DNA of 64,000 bases from Reticulascus tulasneorum. Lineage: Eukaryota; Ascomycota; Sordariomycetes; Glomerellales; Reticulascaceae. This document shows positions 1 through 11,648 of the stretch, in pieces. A model generated the notes under the pieces. It saw only the letters and a program-made list of their open reading frames with translations. It made no database searches and was not told the origin of the DNA. Position 1 is the stretch's first letter. Every line of letters starts with the position of its first letter. The position numbers and the translations under genes are program-made. The stretch spans positions 2,232,001 to 2,296,000 of the forward strand of contig LSAX01000003.1 in assembly GCA_001557505.1 (NCBI GenBank), given 5' to 3'.

Positions 1-36
1 GTGTATTTGGATATCGATTTTCTCAATTCTGATCTT

Positions 37-1154
37 TTACTTGTCCTCGAGGATATCTTTCAGGTTGATTGCTCCACTTCCTCGTGCGAGGGGTTTCGGC
101 TGTTCGGTACCTTCATGCCAGCCGATCAGATATATAATCCTGAAGGTTGCCGGTATGCTACCATCTTCGTTACCATGAAGCTCGCGGTATATCCCCTCGT
201 TCGCTAGCAGGACTTCCCGCCTTATGGCTCCCATCTCGCGGCCAAGTATGGCATTGCCCTCTCCCATGGCTTGCAAATCTTGCATCAAGGCAAAGGTATC
301 TGGGTAGTCGACTACAATGTCATCCACGTCGACTGTCAACATCTTGAACTTGGCTCTTTGCATTAGCCCGCCCATATCCCTGACGTCTGCGAGCGGCGAG
401 ACATGTGGAGAGATGCCGCCGGTTCGCTCTTGCTCGGCAAGTTGGAGAGAGGTCCGTAACTCAAACAAGCTGTCACCCCCAAGCATAGCTCCAATAAAAG
501 GACTGTCCGGTTTCAAGACATTGTTGATCTGGGTCAACACGCCTGGCAGATCATTGATCCAATGCAGACTCAGAGAGCTCAGGACCAGATCAAAAGTTTC
601 TGGTGCATAAGGGAGGCTTTCCTCATCCACTAGTACCTCTCGTGTAATGTTGATTTCGTTGTTGAATGGAAGATCGACGTCTCTGTGTAACAGCGAGTGG
701 GACGACTCGGCAGCAACTAGCTCGTCAATCCTGGTTGCTAATGGCTCAGTTATCGGTCTTGCCGGGTCGGGATCTGGATTTTCTCGTGTAAGAGCCCGTG
801 CGATGTTGCAGGAGTTTGCTCCCAGATCGAGTACTTTCGGAAAGCGGCGCTTGATATCCTAATCCCGCCCGAGTTGTGTCAGTTGAGGGAACATCGCCCG
901 TATTTTCGACCGTGACAGCTCACCAGTAGTCGCTCGCAAAGACGAATTGCGACTTCATCTTTCAGATAATCCGCCTGGCGGCTGCTCTCCACGTTGAGTG
1001 CCGCGCGTTCTTTTTGAAGCCACTTGGTGCGGCGATTGAAGACTTGAAACGTCGGAGTGCCAGCAGCTTGTACGGCATAGCATCGACGACTCGATATCGA
1101 CATGGACCATGGCCTAGATGGCAGTCGAGCCAGCCTCCTCAGGGGCTGGTTCAT
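37..1154 (-). CDS. NDUFAF5: NDUFAF5-like mitochondrial complex I assembly methyltransferase
   Basis: SAM-dependent methyltransferase-fold protein of the NDUFAF5 family, which acts in the mitochondrial matrix in early assembly of respiratory complex I (the human protein hydroxylates an arginine of NDUFS7). Two exons, 1154..924 and 858..37, joined in phase over a 65-nt intron (gtgagc..gattag); 350 residues. The Arg/Ser-rich N-terminus fits a mitochondrial presequence. The SAM-binding motif LDLGANSCNIA lies near residues 86-96 and the family motif SLSLHWINDLPG near residues 170-184. I chose the Met at 1154 because what follows is a plausible presequence; an in-frame Met at 1310 exists, but its extension looks unlike protein. 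Divergent from the AP-2 gene. Identification rests on family-typical motifs over most of the length. Confidence 0.88.
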
Positions 1155-1943
1155 TCTCTGTGCAGAATGTGCGCATCCTGGCATCACATCTCTGATCGCA
1201 GCAACAACAACCGCAGACATCAATTGCGACGAAAGAATGTATTGCTGCAGCCGCGATGTACTCCCTACGTGATTGAAGATTGATGCAGAAAGTGGAGCCC
1301 TTCGAATCATTGACGATGCTCTGGCTTGACATACCTACTGCGTCAGTGCACAGGCCACTTCCTGCCCGGTTCGTCTGATAGTGATTAGGTACTTGGGTAC
1401 GTATTTTAGTACAGCGAGTAGCGGTTTAAATGACCCTTCAGCTCCACCGCTTACACCCCTGACCTCAACTCCCAGCTATACTAGGGCGACTGCATATCCA
1501 CCACTTTCACCCAACTCCGCCCTTCAATTTAAACTTACGACCGAGAGCGCCGATTTGAATGCCTCCGTCCACGACGTAGAACTTCCATTCACAACATTTT
1601 CGCATAAGAAACCCGACCGCTAGTCCTGCATGCCAACCACACTAGCTTCCACCGAGGACTAACTGCTTTCCCCGCTGTCGAACTGCCAGGATCCGGGACG
1701 TGCCGTCCTCCAGAGCCCCCCGCCGATTCTCCAATTGCCTTCACGACGACACGACGGTACCGAACTGCGCGGATGGAATAATCGCAACGCTGATGTTGGC
1801 GACCCGACTGGGAATGCTTACGGCTTGCCCGAATTCATAATACAATCCATTCGCAAGCTGACATTGCTGGCAAGACCACACCGGTGCCATACGTCGAGCT
1901 ACCACTTCGCAGACAGGGCCGACCACCGGGCATTACGAGCAAC
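1155..1943. promoter_or_regulatory. Divergent intergenic region between NDUFAF5-like and AP-2 alpha genes
   Basis: About 790 bp separate the two start codons and must hold both promoters and 5' leaders. CT-rich stretches (around 1430-1530 and 1620-1740) are typical of fungal promoters. I see no RNA gene or repeat here. Confidence 0.5.
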
Positions 1944-4900
1944 ATGGCGTCCTCCTCAACCGGCTTCCTTGGCCGCTCTAGCAGCAATAATTCAAACATG
2001 AGAGGGCTGGTGCAGTTTATTGCTGACTTGAGAAATGCGAGGGCCCGGGAGCTAGAAGAGAAGAGAATCAACAAGGAGCTGGCCAACATCAGGTGAGCAG
2101 AGCCGAGAATCCTCGTCCTGGCGGTGTGTTACGTGGTTGCTGATACAGAGGCGCATGTAGGCAGAAGTTCAAAGGTGCGACAAGCAGCTAGTCGTTCGTG
2201 TTACTGGCGGTTGATACTAAACTTGTCTTAGATGGCAATCTCAGCGGCTACCACAAGAAAAAATACGTGTGCAAGGTAAGCAATCGCTCAGAGCGTCGCG
2301 CGTTCCCATCTAGATGCTTACAGCATGTCAGCTCCTCTATATATACATACTTGGCTGGAACGTCGACTTTGGCCATCTCGAAGCCGTCAACCTGATTTCG
2401 GCCAACAAGTACTCGGAGAAGCAGATTGGGTATCTTGCCATGACTCTTTTTCTCCACGAAAAGCACGAACTCCTTCATCTGGTCGTGAACAGCATAAGGA
2501 AAGATCTCCTTGACCACAACGAGTTGTTCAACTGCCTTGCTCTTCATGCTATTGCGAATGTGGGCGGCAGGGAGATGGGAGAGGCTCTGAGTGGCGAGGT
2601 CCACAGACTACTGATATCTCCGTATGTTTCCCAGGCCCGAACATGCCAGCCATCCGACTAACACGCCCTTAGAACATCCAAGTCTTTCGTTAAGAAGAAG
2701 GCAGCTCTGACTCTGCTGCGACTCTATCGAAAGCATCCCGGCATCGTCCAACCTCAATGGGCAGAGCGTATAATCTCCCTTATGGATGACGTTGACCTCG
2801 GCGTTGCTCTGTCTGTGACATCTCTGGTTATGGCGCTGGCGCAGGACAATCTTGACCAATACAAAGGAGCCTATGCCAAGGCCGCTGCAAAACTGAAGCG
2901 GATACTGATCGACGCAGAATACACAGCGGACTATCTCTACTACAAAGTTCCATGCCCCTGGATCCAGGTCAAACTCTTGCGTCTGCTTCAATACTTTCCA
3001 CCTTCAGGTTGGTAGACCATCAAAATGAGTTTTCCCCGAGAAGCTAATACTAATGGCTTGATAGAGGATACCCACGTTCGGGATATGATTCGGGAGTCTC
3101 TTCAGAAGATCCTAAATCTTGCTCTTGAACAAACCAAGAACGTCCAACAAAACAACGCGCAAAATGCGGTCTTGTTCGAGGCCATCGACTTGATAATTCA
3201 TCTTGATACAGAACACGCTCTCTTACGGCAAATATCCACGAGGCTGGGGCGCTTCCTTACGTCAAGGGAAACAAATGTTCGCTACTTAGGATTGGAGGCG
3301 ATGACGCATCTGGCTGCCCGCGCCGAGACCCTAGATCCAATCAAGCAACACCAGGACGTGATCATCGGATCCCTGAAAGACCGAGACATCAGTGTACGAA
3401 GAAAAGGTCTCGATCTTTTGTACAGCATGTGCGACTCGAGCAATGCTCAGGTCGTCGTTGGGGAGCTTTTGCATTACCTACAGAATGCTGACTTCGCAAT
3501 TCGCGAGGAGATGGTGCTGAAGATTGCTATCTTGACCGAGAAATATGCCACAGATGTCCAGTGGTACGTGGATATTTCCTTGAGACTAATTGCCATGGCC
3601 GGCGATCATGTGAGCGATGAGGTCTGGCAACGAGTCACCCAGATTGTGACGAACAACGAGGAGTTGCAAGTCTATGCAGCCCAGCATTCCCTGCAGTATG
3701 TCAAACAGGATCACTGCCACGAAACATTGGTCAAGATTGGAGCCTACATTCTGGGTGAATTTGGGCACCTCATCGCCGACCAACCCAAGTGTAGCCCTAT
3801 CGAACAATTCATGGCACTCCAAGGCAAGCTGTCAGCTTGCTCATCCGGGACTCGAGCAATGATCCTTTCTTGTTTTATCAAATTCGTCAACTTGTTCCCC
3901 GAGATCAAGCCTCAACTTGTCAATGCGTTTCAAATATTCAGCCACACGTTGGATTCAGAATTGCAACAGCGGGCATGTGAGTACTTGATGCTGGCGAATT
4001 TGCCAACAGACGATCTCCTCCGAACTATCTGCGATGAGATGCCGCCGTTCCCAGAAAGACAATCTGCATTGCTGTCCAGATTGCATCAGAAGCATGCCAA
4101 TACCAGTGATAAGAGAACCTGGGTTGTTGGTGGCAAGCATGCGAACGCAGACGCCACGGAACTTGGCATGGCGAAGAATGGTGGGTTGAAGAGAACATTC
4201 AGTACCAATACTCACCTGAATGGCAACGGAAACGCCAATGGCGGCTCGAATGGAGCGAATGGACATGCCAATGGAGCTAGCGACCTGGCAGGACTAGACA
4301 TGATGAATGCCGGTCCGGCCGAACAGAAAACCCTCAAGGCCCCAAACCTCGCCAGTGCCGCTCACCTGTCTCCTGGCTGGGAACGTGGTTACAACAGGCT
4401 CTTGCTCAAGGCCGATGGTGTTCTATTCGAAGACGGACAGATACAAATCGGTGTTCGGTCAGAATACCGTGGCCAGATGGCTTGCCTGATCCTTTACTTC
4501 AAGAACAAGACCCCCGCCGCGATAAGCTCCTTTACGACTACGCTGGACCTGGACGAAAGTGAGAAAGAAAATCTGACTTGGGACGTCAAGGGATTGCCAG
4601 ACAGCACCATCGGCCAAGACGCGCAGTCTCAACAAGTCATCATGTTCGAGTCGAAAAAGGTGTTCGATAGAAGCCCGACAATGCGTATCAGCTACCTCGC
4701 TGGTGCCTTGCAGGCCTTGACCTTGAAACTTCCAATAACAGCTCACAAATTCATGGACCCTGCGGATCTAACAGCAGACGACTTCTTCAGACGATGGAAG
4801 CAGATTGGTGCGGCCCCGAGAGAAGCTCAACGGATTTTTGGCCTGGCGAGTAGCAAAGGTGGAGAAAGACAGATTACAGAGAGCTTTGTCCGGCGGACTG

Positions 4901-5263
4901 TTGATGGGTTCCGATGGCGCATTCTGGAAGGTGTTGATCCGAACGCAAAGAACGTCGTTGGCGCCAGTGTCCTACACACCTCCGAAGGCGGTAAATTTGG
5001 TTGCCTGATGCGCCTTGAGCCAAACTACACGACTCAGGTTTGTATAATCCATCAATGCAAAATTTGAAGCATTAGCTAATATCCTCTGCTAGATGATACG
5101 ACTGACTATTCGGGCCACGGACGAGAGTGTCCCTCAAGTTCTTGCGAAAATAATGGAGGAGCGGCTTGCAGCTGGCATGTCCACGGCACCGGAAAAGTCT
5201 GCACAGTTCCCACCCACTCGGAGCGATATATCGGAAGCGTTTGGTAATATCATGGTGTCTTAA
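1944..5263 (+). CDS. APL3: AP-2 adaptor complex subunit alpha (alpha-adaptin)
   Basis: Large subunit of the AP-2 clathrin adaptor, which binds PtdIns(4,5)P2 and endocytic cargo at the plasma membrane. Seven exons: 1944..2092, 2161..2174, 2232..2275, 2332..2621, 2673..3007, 3065..5037, 5093..5263; 991 residues. All junctions keep frame. The trunk starts with the conserved MRGLVQFIADLRN, then KRINKELANIRQKFK, YHKKKYVCKLLYIYILG and NKYSEKQIGYLA. The alpha-helical trunk runs to about residue 620. An Asn/Gly-rich linker (about 655-690) leads to the C-terminal appendage, beginning near the SPGWERGYNRLLLKADGV stretch. Exon 2 is only 14 nt. The intron at 3008..3064 has a weak donor (gttggt), but family conservation supports it (PPS-E-DTHVRD). 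Length matches the family. Confidence 0.95.
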
Positions 5264-6350
5264 CCCTCTGACTCACGCATTTTAATGACGGCTCGCTACA
5301 TTGGGCATCTGGTTTCTGCATAGCAAGTCGCAAGGCAAGGATGGCGTCCAGGGTTGGCCTGGGAATACGGTCGTTTCCCTTGATCTTTTGGATGAGGATG
5401 AAAATTGTTGATATCGTGCGGCACACCACCACCAAAGTACATGATCTCGTTCTTTGCCTCGTCAGCTAAATCTTTTTCATCCTCATATCGCTTCGTCTCC
5501 CATGATACTCATGCAAATAAGGCCATAGCTACAGATCGGGCGTAAGGTCAGTACCCGGTAGCCCTGAAGCTGCATGCCCAAAATGCAAGTAAAATGGCGC
5601 GCCCCAAGGCTCATCGCTTTCGTGACAGACACAGAAGTCAAGTCATAGCCTTGAATTGGCTTGATTCCCTTGAACACGGCTCTCCCTGTTTCCCGCTCCT
5701 CTTCTACTGTTCAAGTGAATTGTTCGAAAGGAGATCTCTCAGCCGATCACGAGATAGATAACATCAAGGGGAAGGGTTCATCCGTCCATTACAATGCCAT
5801 GTCAAGACTGGAGTTTCTCCAGCCGCGGTCAAGTTGCTGGTCTCCTTTGACTGGTCCTAGCAGTCTGTCTTTCAAACCTCCGGCCGCACCCCAGCCGCAT
5901 CCCGTGTCACGGCTCCGAAAACGCGGCTGTGCTCCCGGTGGGTCCTCCGGGATGCGTGTGCACAGACCGGCCGGTGTCACCATCTTCCTTCCTTGCTTTC
6001 ACACCAATACACCTTCATTCTTCACCGAGCTTTCCGCATCTTCACCGAGCCTCACCGCACGCCTTGAACTCTTTGAAGAATTTTGATTCCACCACCACAA
6101 TCCAGAGGTCTTTGCACAACGTGTTTAACCCTATTTCGTCTCCTAGAATTGTAAGTCATATTATTATTGATCTCTGGACGCTTCTTACCCTTCTTCTTGC
6201 TCTTCTTCTCGCCTTTCTCACCCTTCTTCTCGCCTTTCTCACCCTTCTTCTCGCCTTTCTTCTCGCCTCCTTCCCGCCTCACGAGTAACCATCTCCATAA
6301 CGAGCACATTGAACTGACCAAGATTTAAGTACTCCGTACAGCGATACAAG
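5264..6350. other. Intergenic region with pyrimidine-rich leader
   Basis: About 1.1 kb between the AP-2 alpha stop and the next start codon. No convincing coding exons. The right part is strongly C+T-rich on the plus strand, as in fungal promoters and leaders. It contains the tandem repeat noted separately and a splice-donor-like gtaagt near 6151 that could mark a leader intron. Confidence 0.5.
6182..6275. repeat. Pyrimidine tandem repeat, 21-nt period
   Basis: Two perfect 21-nt units (TTCTTCTCGCCTTTCTCACCC at 6203-6223 and 6224-6244) are followed by a partial third and preceded by a degenerate copy. The repeat is pure pyrimidine except for single G and A positions per unit and lies about 80-170 nt upstream of the 6351 start codon. 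Confidence 0.8.
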
Positions 6351-7542
6351 ATGTTCTCTCGCATCGCCACCTTCATCCGAGGTTTCTTTGGAAATCCGGC
6401 TCCGGCCGACGCCGGTCCCGGCCCCGGTCCCGGAGCTCCGATTCCCTTGGAAGAAATGAATGGCCGCCATGCCAACGACAATCCCACCGCCTCCCAGCGA
6501 CGACGTGGTACGTCCATTATATCCTTTCTCTTTGATGAGTTATTTATTTGAGGTGATTTTAACTGACTCTGACCTCTAGTTCAAATGCGCAACCAGTTTG
6601 GTGGCGTTGTCGTTGCGCTCATGTGTCCGTATCTAACCCTCCGAGTTTCTCAAGGTATCTAACATTACTCTAGCTTTCGTTCTATTGGTTGCCATCATGG
6701 GCTGGGTTGCCTGCATGATTGCCTACGAGAGAAAGTTCGCTTGCCACTGTGCCGACCCTTCTATCACTGCCTTCGAGGTCACAGCCGCTGATGACTACTA
6801 TCATCCCATCGTCCCTAGAGATGTGTCCACCATCTATGTCACTGAGACAACTATCATCGTCGTTACTCAGTTGCCTGTCTTGCCCATTCTGGTGGTCACT
6901 ACTCCAGATTTTCATGGGTTTACCAATTACGGAGTTTACTGTCGAACTGACATTCCCACTGTCCCGAGATCCTCGACGACCATATTCAAGCCTCACGATC
7001 GTTTGACTTCAGCGGGTACAATCCTTCCCATCGAATTGCCAACGCTTCCACTCAGCATTCCAAAGGAGACATTCAAGACGGGCTCAAATTACTCCACATC
7101 GATGTTCTACTGTCAGAGACCTGGATCGGAGATCTGGACTCCTTGCAGAGAACCCACTGCTAATAATGCAGGTGTATCTGCAGCCCTAGCGACCCTTCCA
7201 AAGTGTGTTTTCAAAACGCTCTCAAAAATCTCTCAGTCAGCTTCTACCTTCAAGAATGCGGTCTGGGCAATGATCTTGTCGGCAATGCCAGCTAACGCCC
7301 AGCTCTTTCCCATCACCATCGAATGTATGGGAGTGCGAATCGTTCTATGGTCGGACGAAGACGCCGCCAAGGTTGCGGAGCAGGAAGAGGAAGTGCCTGG
7401 CGAGGTACATAACTTCATGTTCTTCGCCGCTGTCCTCTGGGCCTCGGTGATTACCTCACTCTAGTGGATTGGGATTACGCCGCTCGACCAGTTGCAACAG
7501 TTCTGGGACGCCATCGTCTATGTCACGTTTCGTCTCTTCTAA
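6351..7542 (+). CDS. Unknown single-pass membrane protein
   Basis: Not recognised. Four exons give the best model: 6351..6507, 6581..6628, 6674..7404, 7465..7542; 337 residues. A Pro/Gly/Ala-rich N-terminus (repeated GPGPG near residues 23-29) is followed by a hydrophobic segment around residues 60-85 (VVVALMCPFVLLVAIMGWVA), which is assembled only when exons 2 and 3 are joined. After it comes a Thr/Pro-rich region with several Cys, then an acidic stretch (EQEEEVPGE). Reading straight on hits TAG at 7462-7464, but the next codons (WIGITPLDQLQQFWDAIVYV) look coding. A 60-nt GT..AG intron 7405..7464 removes the stop and keeps frame. Function and location beyond a membrane are unknown. Confidence 0.6.
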
Positions 7543-7870
7543 GAATGTTGTGACAGTATGTGTCTCCCTGAGCCCACGTGCGAGTGGTCAACTAACAGCA
7601 ACGTAGACGAACCCTACCGTCTGCTGGATGTCGATATGATCAGCTGGAATGGGATGGTTGGATGACGTGAACACTTGGGGCTTACCGCCTAAACTTGCTT
7701 TCTTTGCTGCGTTCAGGGAACCACAACTCATAGGATTTTAGATTCTACACAATTCTGTGGTCATACTTCTTGCCTCAGACCGTGAGATCCAACTCGTGTC
7801 CAATCCCATGATGCTAGTAACCTTGATAATATGTTGAGATATCTAAATCTTTGCATCTCCTCCAAAAGCT
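7543..7870. other. Convergent intergenic region
   Basis: About 330 bp between the 3' ends of the plus-strand membrane-protein gene and the minus-strand PLP-binding protein gene. It should hold both 3' UTRs. No other feature seen. Confidence 0.5.
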
Positions 7871-8956
7871 CTACGCCAACACCTTTGCCTCACTCTTCGG
7901 GCCCCTCTCTCCGAAAATCGTACTTCCAATTCTCACCTCGCCACTCCCCATCACAATCGCCCCCTCGAAATCGTCGCTCATCCCCATACTCAGCTCCAGC
8001 TCCCTCTCCAAGCCCAGCTCCTTCGCCACCAGGTCGCGCTGCTCTTTCAAGCACACGAAATCCTCGTTCTCGTTCTCCTTTGTCGTGGCCTTGCTCCGCG
8101 CGATGGCGCCGATGGTCATCAAGCCCATCAGATGCAGGGCTGGACACTCGTCAACGATGGCGCGGCAGAGTGAGACTGTTTCTGCGCCAGGCGCGCAGCC
8201 AGACTTGGACTCTTCGCCGGAGGTGTTGACCTGGACATGGATGTTGAGTTTGGGAACTGAAGGGGTGGAGGTGATGAGCTCGTGGCGTGAGTTCTGTAGA
8301 AGGTTGACTTTCTTGAGGCTATCAATGCTGGAGACGCAGAATAGGTTGGGGATTTTGGCGAGCTTTTTGCAGTGCGCTGAGACTCAGGTTAGCCAGTCTC
8401 ATCTCATAGCCTTGCCCTACTCTTAACGATGTCGAGGTCCAGTCTTCGACCATCAAACCAAGCCATCAAGCGAGACGATAAAAAAAGGAATGACATACAA
8501 GATTGCAATGCCCCAATGAAATGCCACTGAATACTCCTCGGCAGCAGCTCTGCCTTCTGCCCCAACTCCTGCGCATAGTTCTCCCCGAAATGCACTTGTG
8601 ACGGCGACCCCTGGTGCAACGCGAGGACATCATTTGCCGGCTTCAGCTTTGAGACGGCGACGAGACGAACCTATGTGTGAAGTTAGCGCCCGTTTCTGGC
8701 TGCGTGTAAGAGGGAGCGAGCGACGCTCGGTGATGACGACTCATACATTTCGGCCATTCGCAACAGCAGCTACGCGCTCGCTTACGGATTGCAGCTGCGA
8801 GACGAGAGTCTTGGCTCTCGCGGGGTCGATTTTCATTTCTGATCCGCTTTCTGTCATTTCAATACCCGTTTGCGGTGTTGTGCTAAATTGCTGTTGGTGG
8901 AAGGTTTGAAGTGGTGGTTGAAGGTCAATGATATCACACGCTGAGAGACTGGCCAT
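7871..8956 (-). CDS. YggS/PLPBP-family pyridoxal 5'-phosphate homeostasis protein
   Basis: PLP-binding protein of the YggS/PROSC (yeast YBL036C) family, a single-domain TIM-barrel protein that buffers vitamin B6 and has no assigned enzyme reaction. Three exons: 8956..8747, 8670..8499, 8376..7871; 295 residues; introns of 76 and 122 nt. The PLP lysine sits in VAVSKLKP (Lys78). Other family motifs in order are [48 protein letters not shown] and [10 protein letters not shown] near the C-terminus. The first ~40 residues (rich in Gln/Thr) lie outside the conserved fold, so translation could instead begin at Met33 or Met40. Confidence 0.92.
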
Positions 8957-9757
8957 CGGGTTATCATCGGCGAAAACAAAAGGTAAGCAGTTTTCTGTCT
9001 AAGTGGATAGTGGATGGCATGCTGCTATTGATTCAGGTGGAAAAGGGGTTTCTCTAAATGATGGTCGTGATCGTAGGCTTTATTTTATGTCCTATCCAAT
9101 ATCTATGTCTAGGTATCTAACTACTTTTCCGCAGACTACGGACCGAGTCATCAATCAAACCAGTACTCCACGACCGCCCACTCTCAGGGGAGCCACCTTC
9201 TGTTCCGGGCTGATCTTCACCTCAGGTATGGATTTCTGGCCAGCTTTCTGTGGCGGTGGCAAGAATCCAATGGCGATTAGCTAGGTCAAGTACTATCCAA
9301 TTGTGTATTCCGTGGCCGCAGCTCCTCCGGAAAGATCTTCTCCAGTTAACTCTGAGTCGGACTTCAGCGCCGCGGCCGCATTATCTGTCCTCGAGTTCGG
9401 GCGCAATGGTTGGCTTCAGGTTTGAGTATGTTAAGGCCTAGTGGACCTGGGCAACGTTATGTATGACAACGTCAACGTCCGTCGAGAGAGCATCCCATCG
9501 TTCCTGAGAAAGGCCAAGGAGCGGCTTCCCCAGACTGCCGTGGTGAAGCAGATAGATTGAAAATAACAATATCATTAAACATATGGAGGGGCCTTTCTAC
9601 ATACCTAGACCCGATAATGTATATACCATGAATGTGCATGCTTCGTGTCTGGCGGCTTACCGCACAAATCCGGCCTCATATTCTGGGAGGTTCCAACTCA
9701 ATTCTCTTTTGGATAACTACAAATTCATTACAACCTTCAGGTCGCTCAAGTCCAGTG
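8957..9757. other. Intergenic region with possible decayed coding fragments
   Basis: 800 bp with no complete gene. On the plus strand, fragments with coding-like composition occur at about 9142-9225 (containing GLIFTS before a GTATGG donor), about 9285-9419, and about 9441-9560 (ending KERLPQTAVVKQID and a stop). I could not join them into one uninterrupted frame. Either a small multi-exon gene or a relic is possible. Confidence 0.35.
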
Positions 9758-10772
9758 TCATCGATGTGAGCTAGACAGCTCCGGTGGGTAATTCTCATTC
9801 GTGGCTGGTACCTCCTGGATCTCCCGCACAGCTGAAAGCTCAAGTTCTTGCGACATGGGGGAATGAAGGTCAGTCACGGGCGAGCTCTCTTCAATCGGTG
9901 ATGGATACGATGGCGGTGGGGACTCGGGTCTGTTGTTGGAATGGGACTGCGCGAACATGTGATCCGCTGACGTGGTCGGGCTCATGTAGTTCTGCATCTG
10001 GTGCATCTGCGGTTCGCGTCCGTCGCTTGGATGACTGTCAACACTGCCAGTATCCGACCTCGAGTTTCGTTTCCTCAGGAAGAAGAACCAAACCGAAAGC
10101 ATAGCAGCGGCTCCGACCACAGCGCATCCTATGGCTATTCCCGCGATTGGACCTGCAGCGAGGCCCGCGCCGTCTGATACGGCAGCAGGGCTAGTTGTCT
10201 CTGTCGCAGAAGACGGGCTCCGGGTGATAGTCGCAGTCGTGGTTGCGTTGGGCGTGATAGCAAAGCCTCTGCTCTGCAACTCGTTGCCGATGAAACCGTC
10301 AGGAACTCCATCCTCGGTGTAATTACCGCTAGGATCTGTAACTTTCAAGGCAAAGTTGGGGTTTGACGCGATCGTGTCTTCGGTAACGCCGTCACTCTCG
10401 CCCACATACCACGTATAGTAACCATTATTCCGTGAATTCGCTAACCTTCATGTCAGTGGAACTCCTCCTTGTACCCTGTTTCTCTCGCTGGTTTGACTCA
10501 CTGAGAAAAGACGACACTACGATCCCAGGGTCTTTGCCCCAATGTACCAAGGTCAGAGAAATGTACGGCACCTTGGGGACTTCCCAAGTTAATTGGACCT
10601 TTTGGCCGATTGCAAAACTGCTGCTCAAATCTTGGACTGTGACTCTTTCGCCATTTCGATCCAGCTCGAAACTCGGCGGGTTCGTGAAGTAATCGGCATG
10701 CACAGCAGGGAATAAGGCACAGAGCAACGCGCCTACTACTCCACGTAGCGTTGGGGATGGGAAAGAAAGCAT
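9758..10772 (-). CDS. Unknown secreted/surface single-pass membrane glycoprotein
   Basis: Not recognised by name; the architecture resembles fungal cell-surface sensor or Ig-like Ser/Thr-rich proteins. Two exons, 10772..10502 and 10440..9758, with a 61-nt intron; 317 residues. The start at 10772 gives a clear signal peptide (SPTLRGVVGALLCALFPAVHA). A globular extracellular part of about 130 residues follows (QKVQLTWEVP, GYYTWYVGES), then a Thr/Ser-rich stretch with NATTT sites. A transmembrane helix lies at about 189-212 (AGIAIGCAVVGAAAMLSVWF), with a basic stop-transfer RKRN and a cytoplasmic Ser/Pro-rich tail of about 100 residues containing PPPSYPSP. It is divergent from the 11649 gene. 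Confidence 0.7.
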
Positions 10773-11648
10773 CCTGCGGACTGATTTCAGATGAAGACAC
10801 TCGGAGGTTACGACAAGCTTCCACAGAACATGTTGAGGGGATCCGATCGTTAATAACCAGGCTCGTATCGCAGGCATTCACGATTGACCTGGTCTGCTTC
10901 GCCCAATTCTACTACGTACGCGATCATCCGGAGACAGGGGCAGTCATATAGAGGGGCAGCCATGCGCGAAAGGTCGAATATGAAATACGAACAGAAACTA
11001 ATTAAAGAACCGTGCCGTCGTGACGCAGGAGCAAGCAAGGCAGTCGCCGGCTACACACGCTACCCAATAGAAGATGGATGGTACACATGATTCGCGAGCC
11101 AACATCCTTGCTTGTCCGTGGTGTGGTGCAAGGGGCACAAGCAAGGAAACATAAGTGTACGGACTACATATGGGGTAACTTAGCATAAGGACGTACGAAG
11201 TAAGTTAGGGAGGGCATGCAAAGCAGCTCATGCAAAAGAGAGGGTCCTGGGGAACATGTGGCTTGACCTCCCGTCCACTTGCACACCAGCCACGAACGCC
11301 GCAGACCCCAATTGCTAAACCACTTAGTACCCCTGTCGCCCAGGCGGTCGGATAATCTGTACGTAGTAGGGGTTCTCAAGGCTGCGACACGCTGAATCTA
11401 TCCAATGCAGCCGCATCATCTCACCCAACTTCGGAAAGGAGATCGGAAACATTGAGCCCCAAGCACAGCAGCTCTCTCCCAAAGCAGGCAGATTGGCTTG
11501 AGACGTCATCATGAACTAATTGATTGCTGCCTCCGGAGTTTTCTTTATGCCAATTCTTCGTTTGTCCCAAATTGCCAGCAAGGCAGCCCCTCCAATGCAA
11601 CCAACGCGTTGGCTGTGAATCCATCGAAAACCAGCTTCACAACTCACC
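10773..11648. promoter_or_regulatory. Divergent intergenic region
   Basis: About 875 bp between the start codons of two divergent genes (9758..10772 minus, 11649..13523 plus). It should hold both promoters. No repeat or RNA gene seen. Confidence 0.45.

Noticed and set aside
6052..6321. Minus-strand Lys/Glu/Gly-rich frame (repeats of GEKKGEK)
   Set aside because: It is the antisense reading of the 21-nt pyrimidine tandem repeat. No domain or supporting exons.
9330..9395. Cluster of restriction-like sites (AGATCT, GTTAAC, GCGGCCGC, CTCGAG) suggesting vector contamination
   Set aside because: The surrounding sequence is continuous with normal fungal DNA and coding-like in one frame; the site cluster is consistent with chance.
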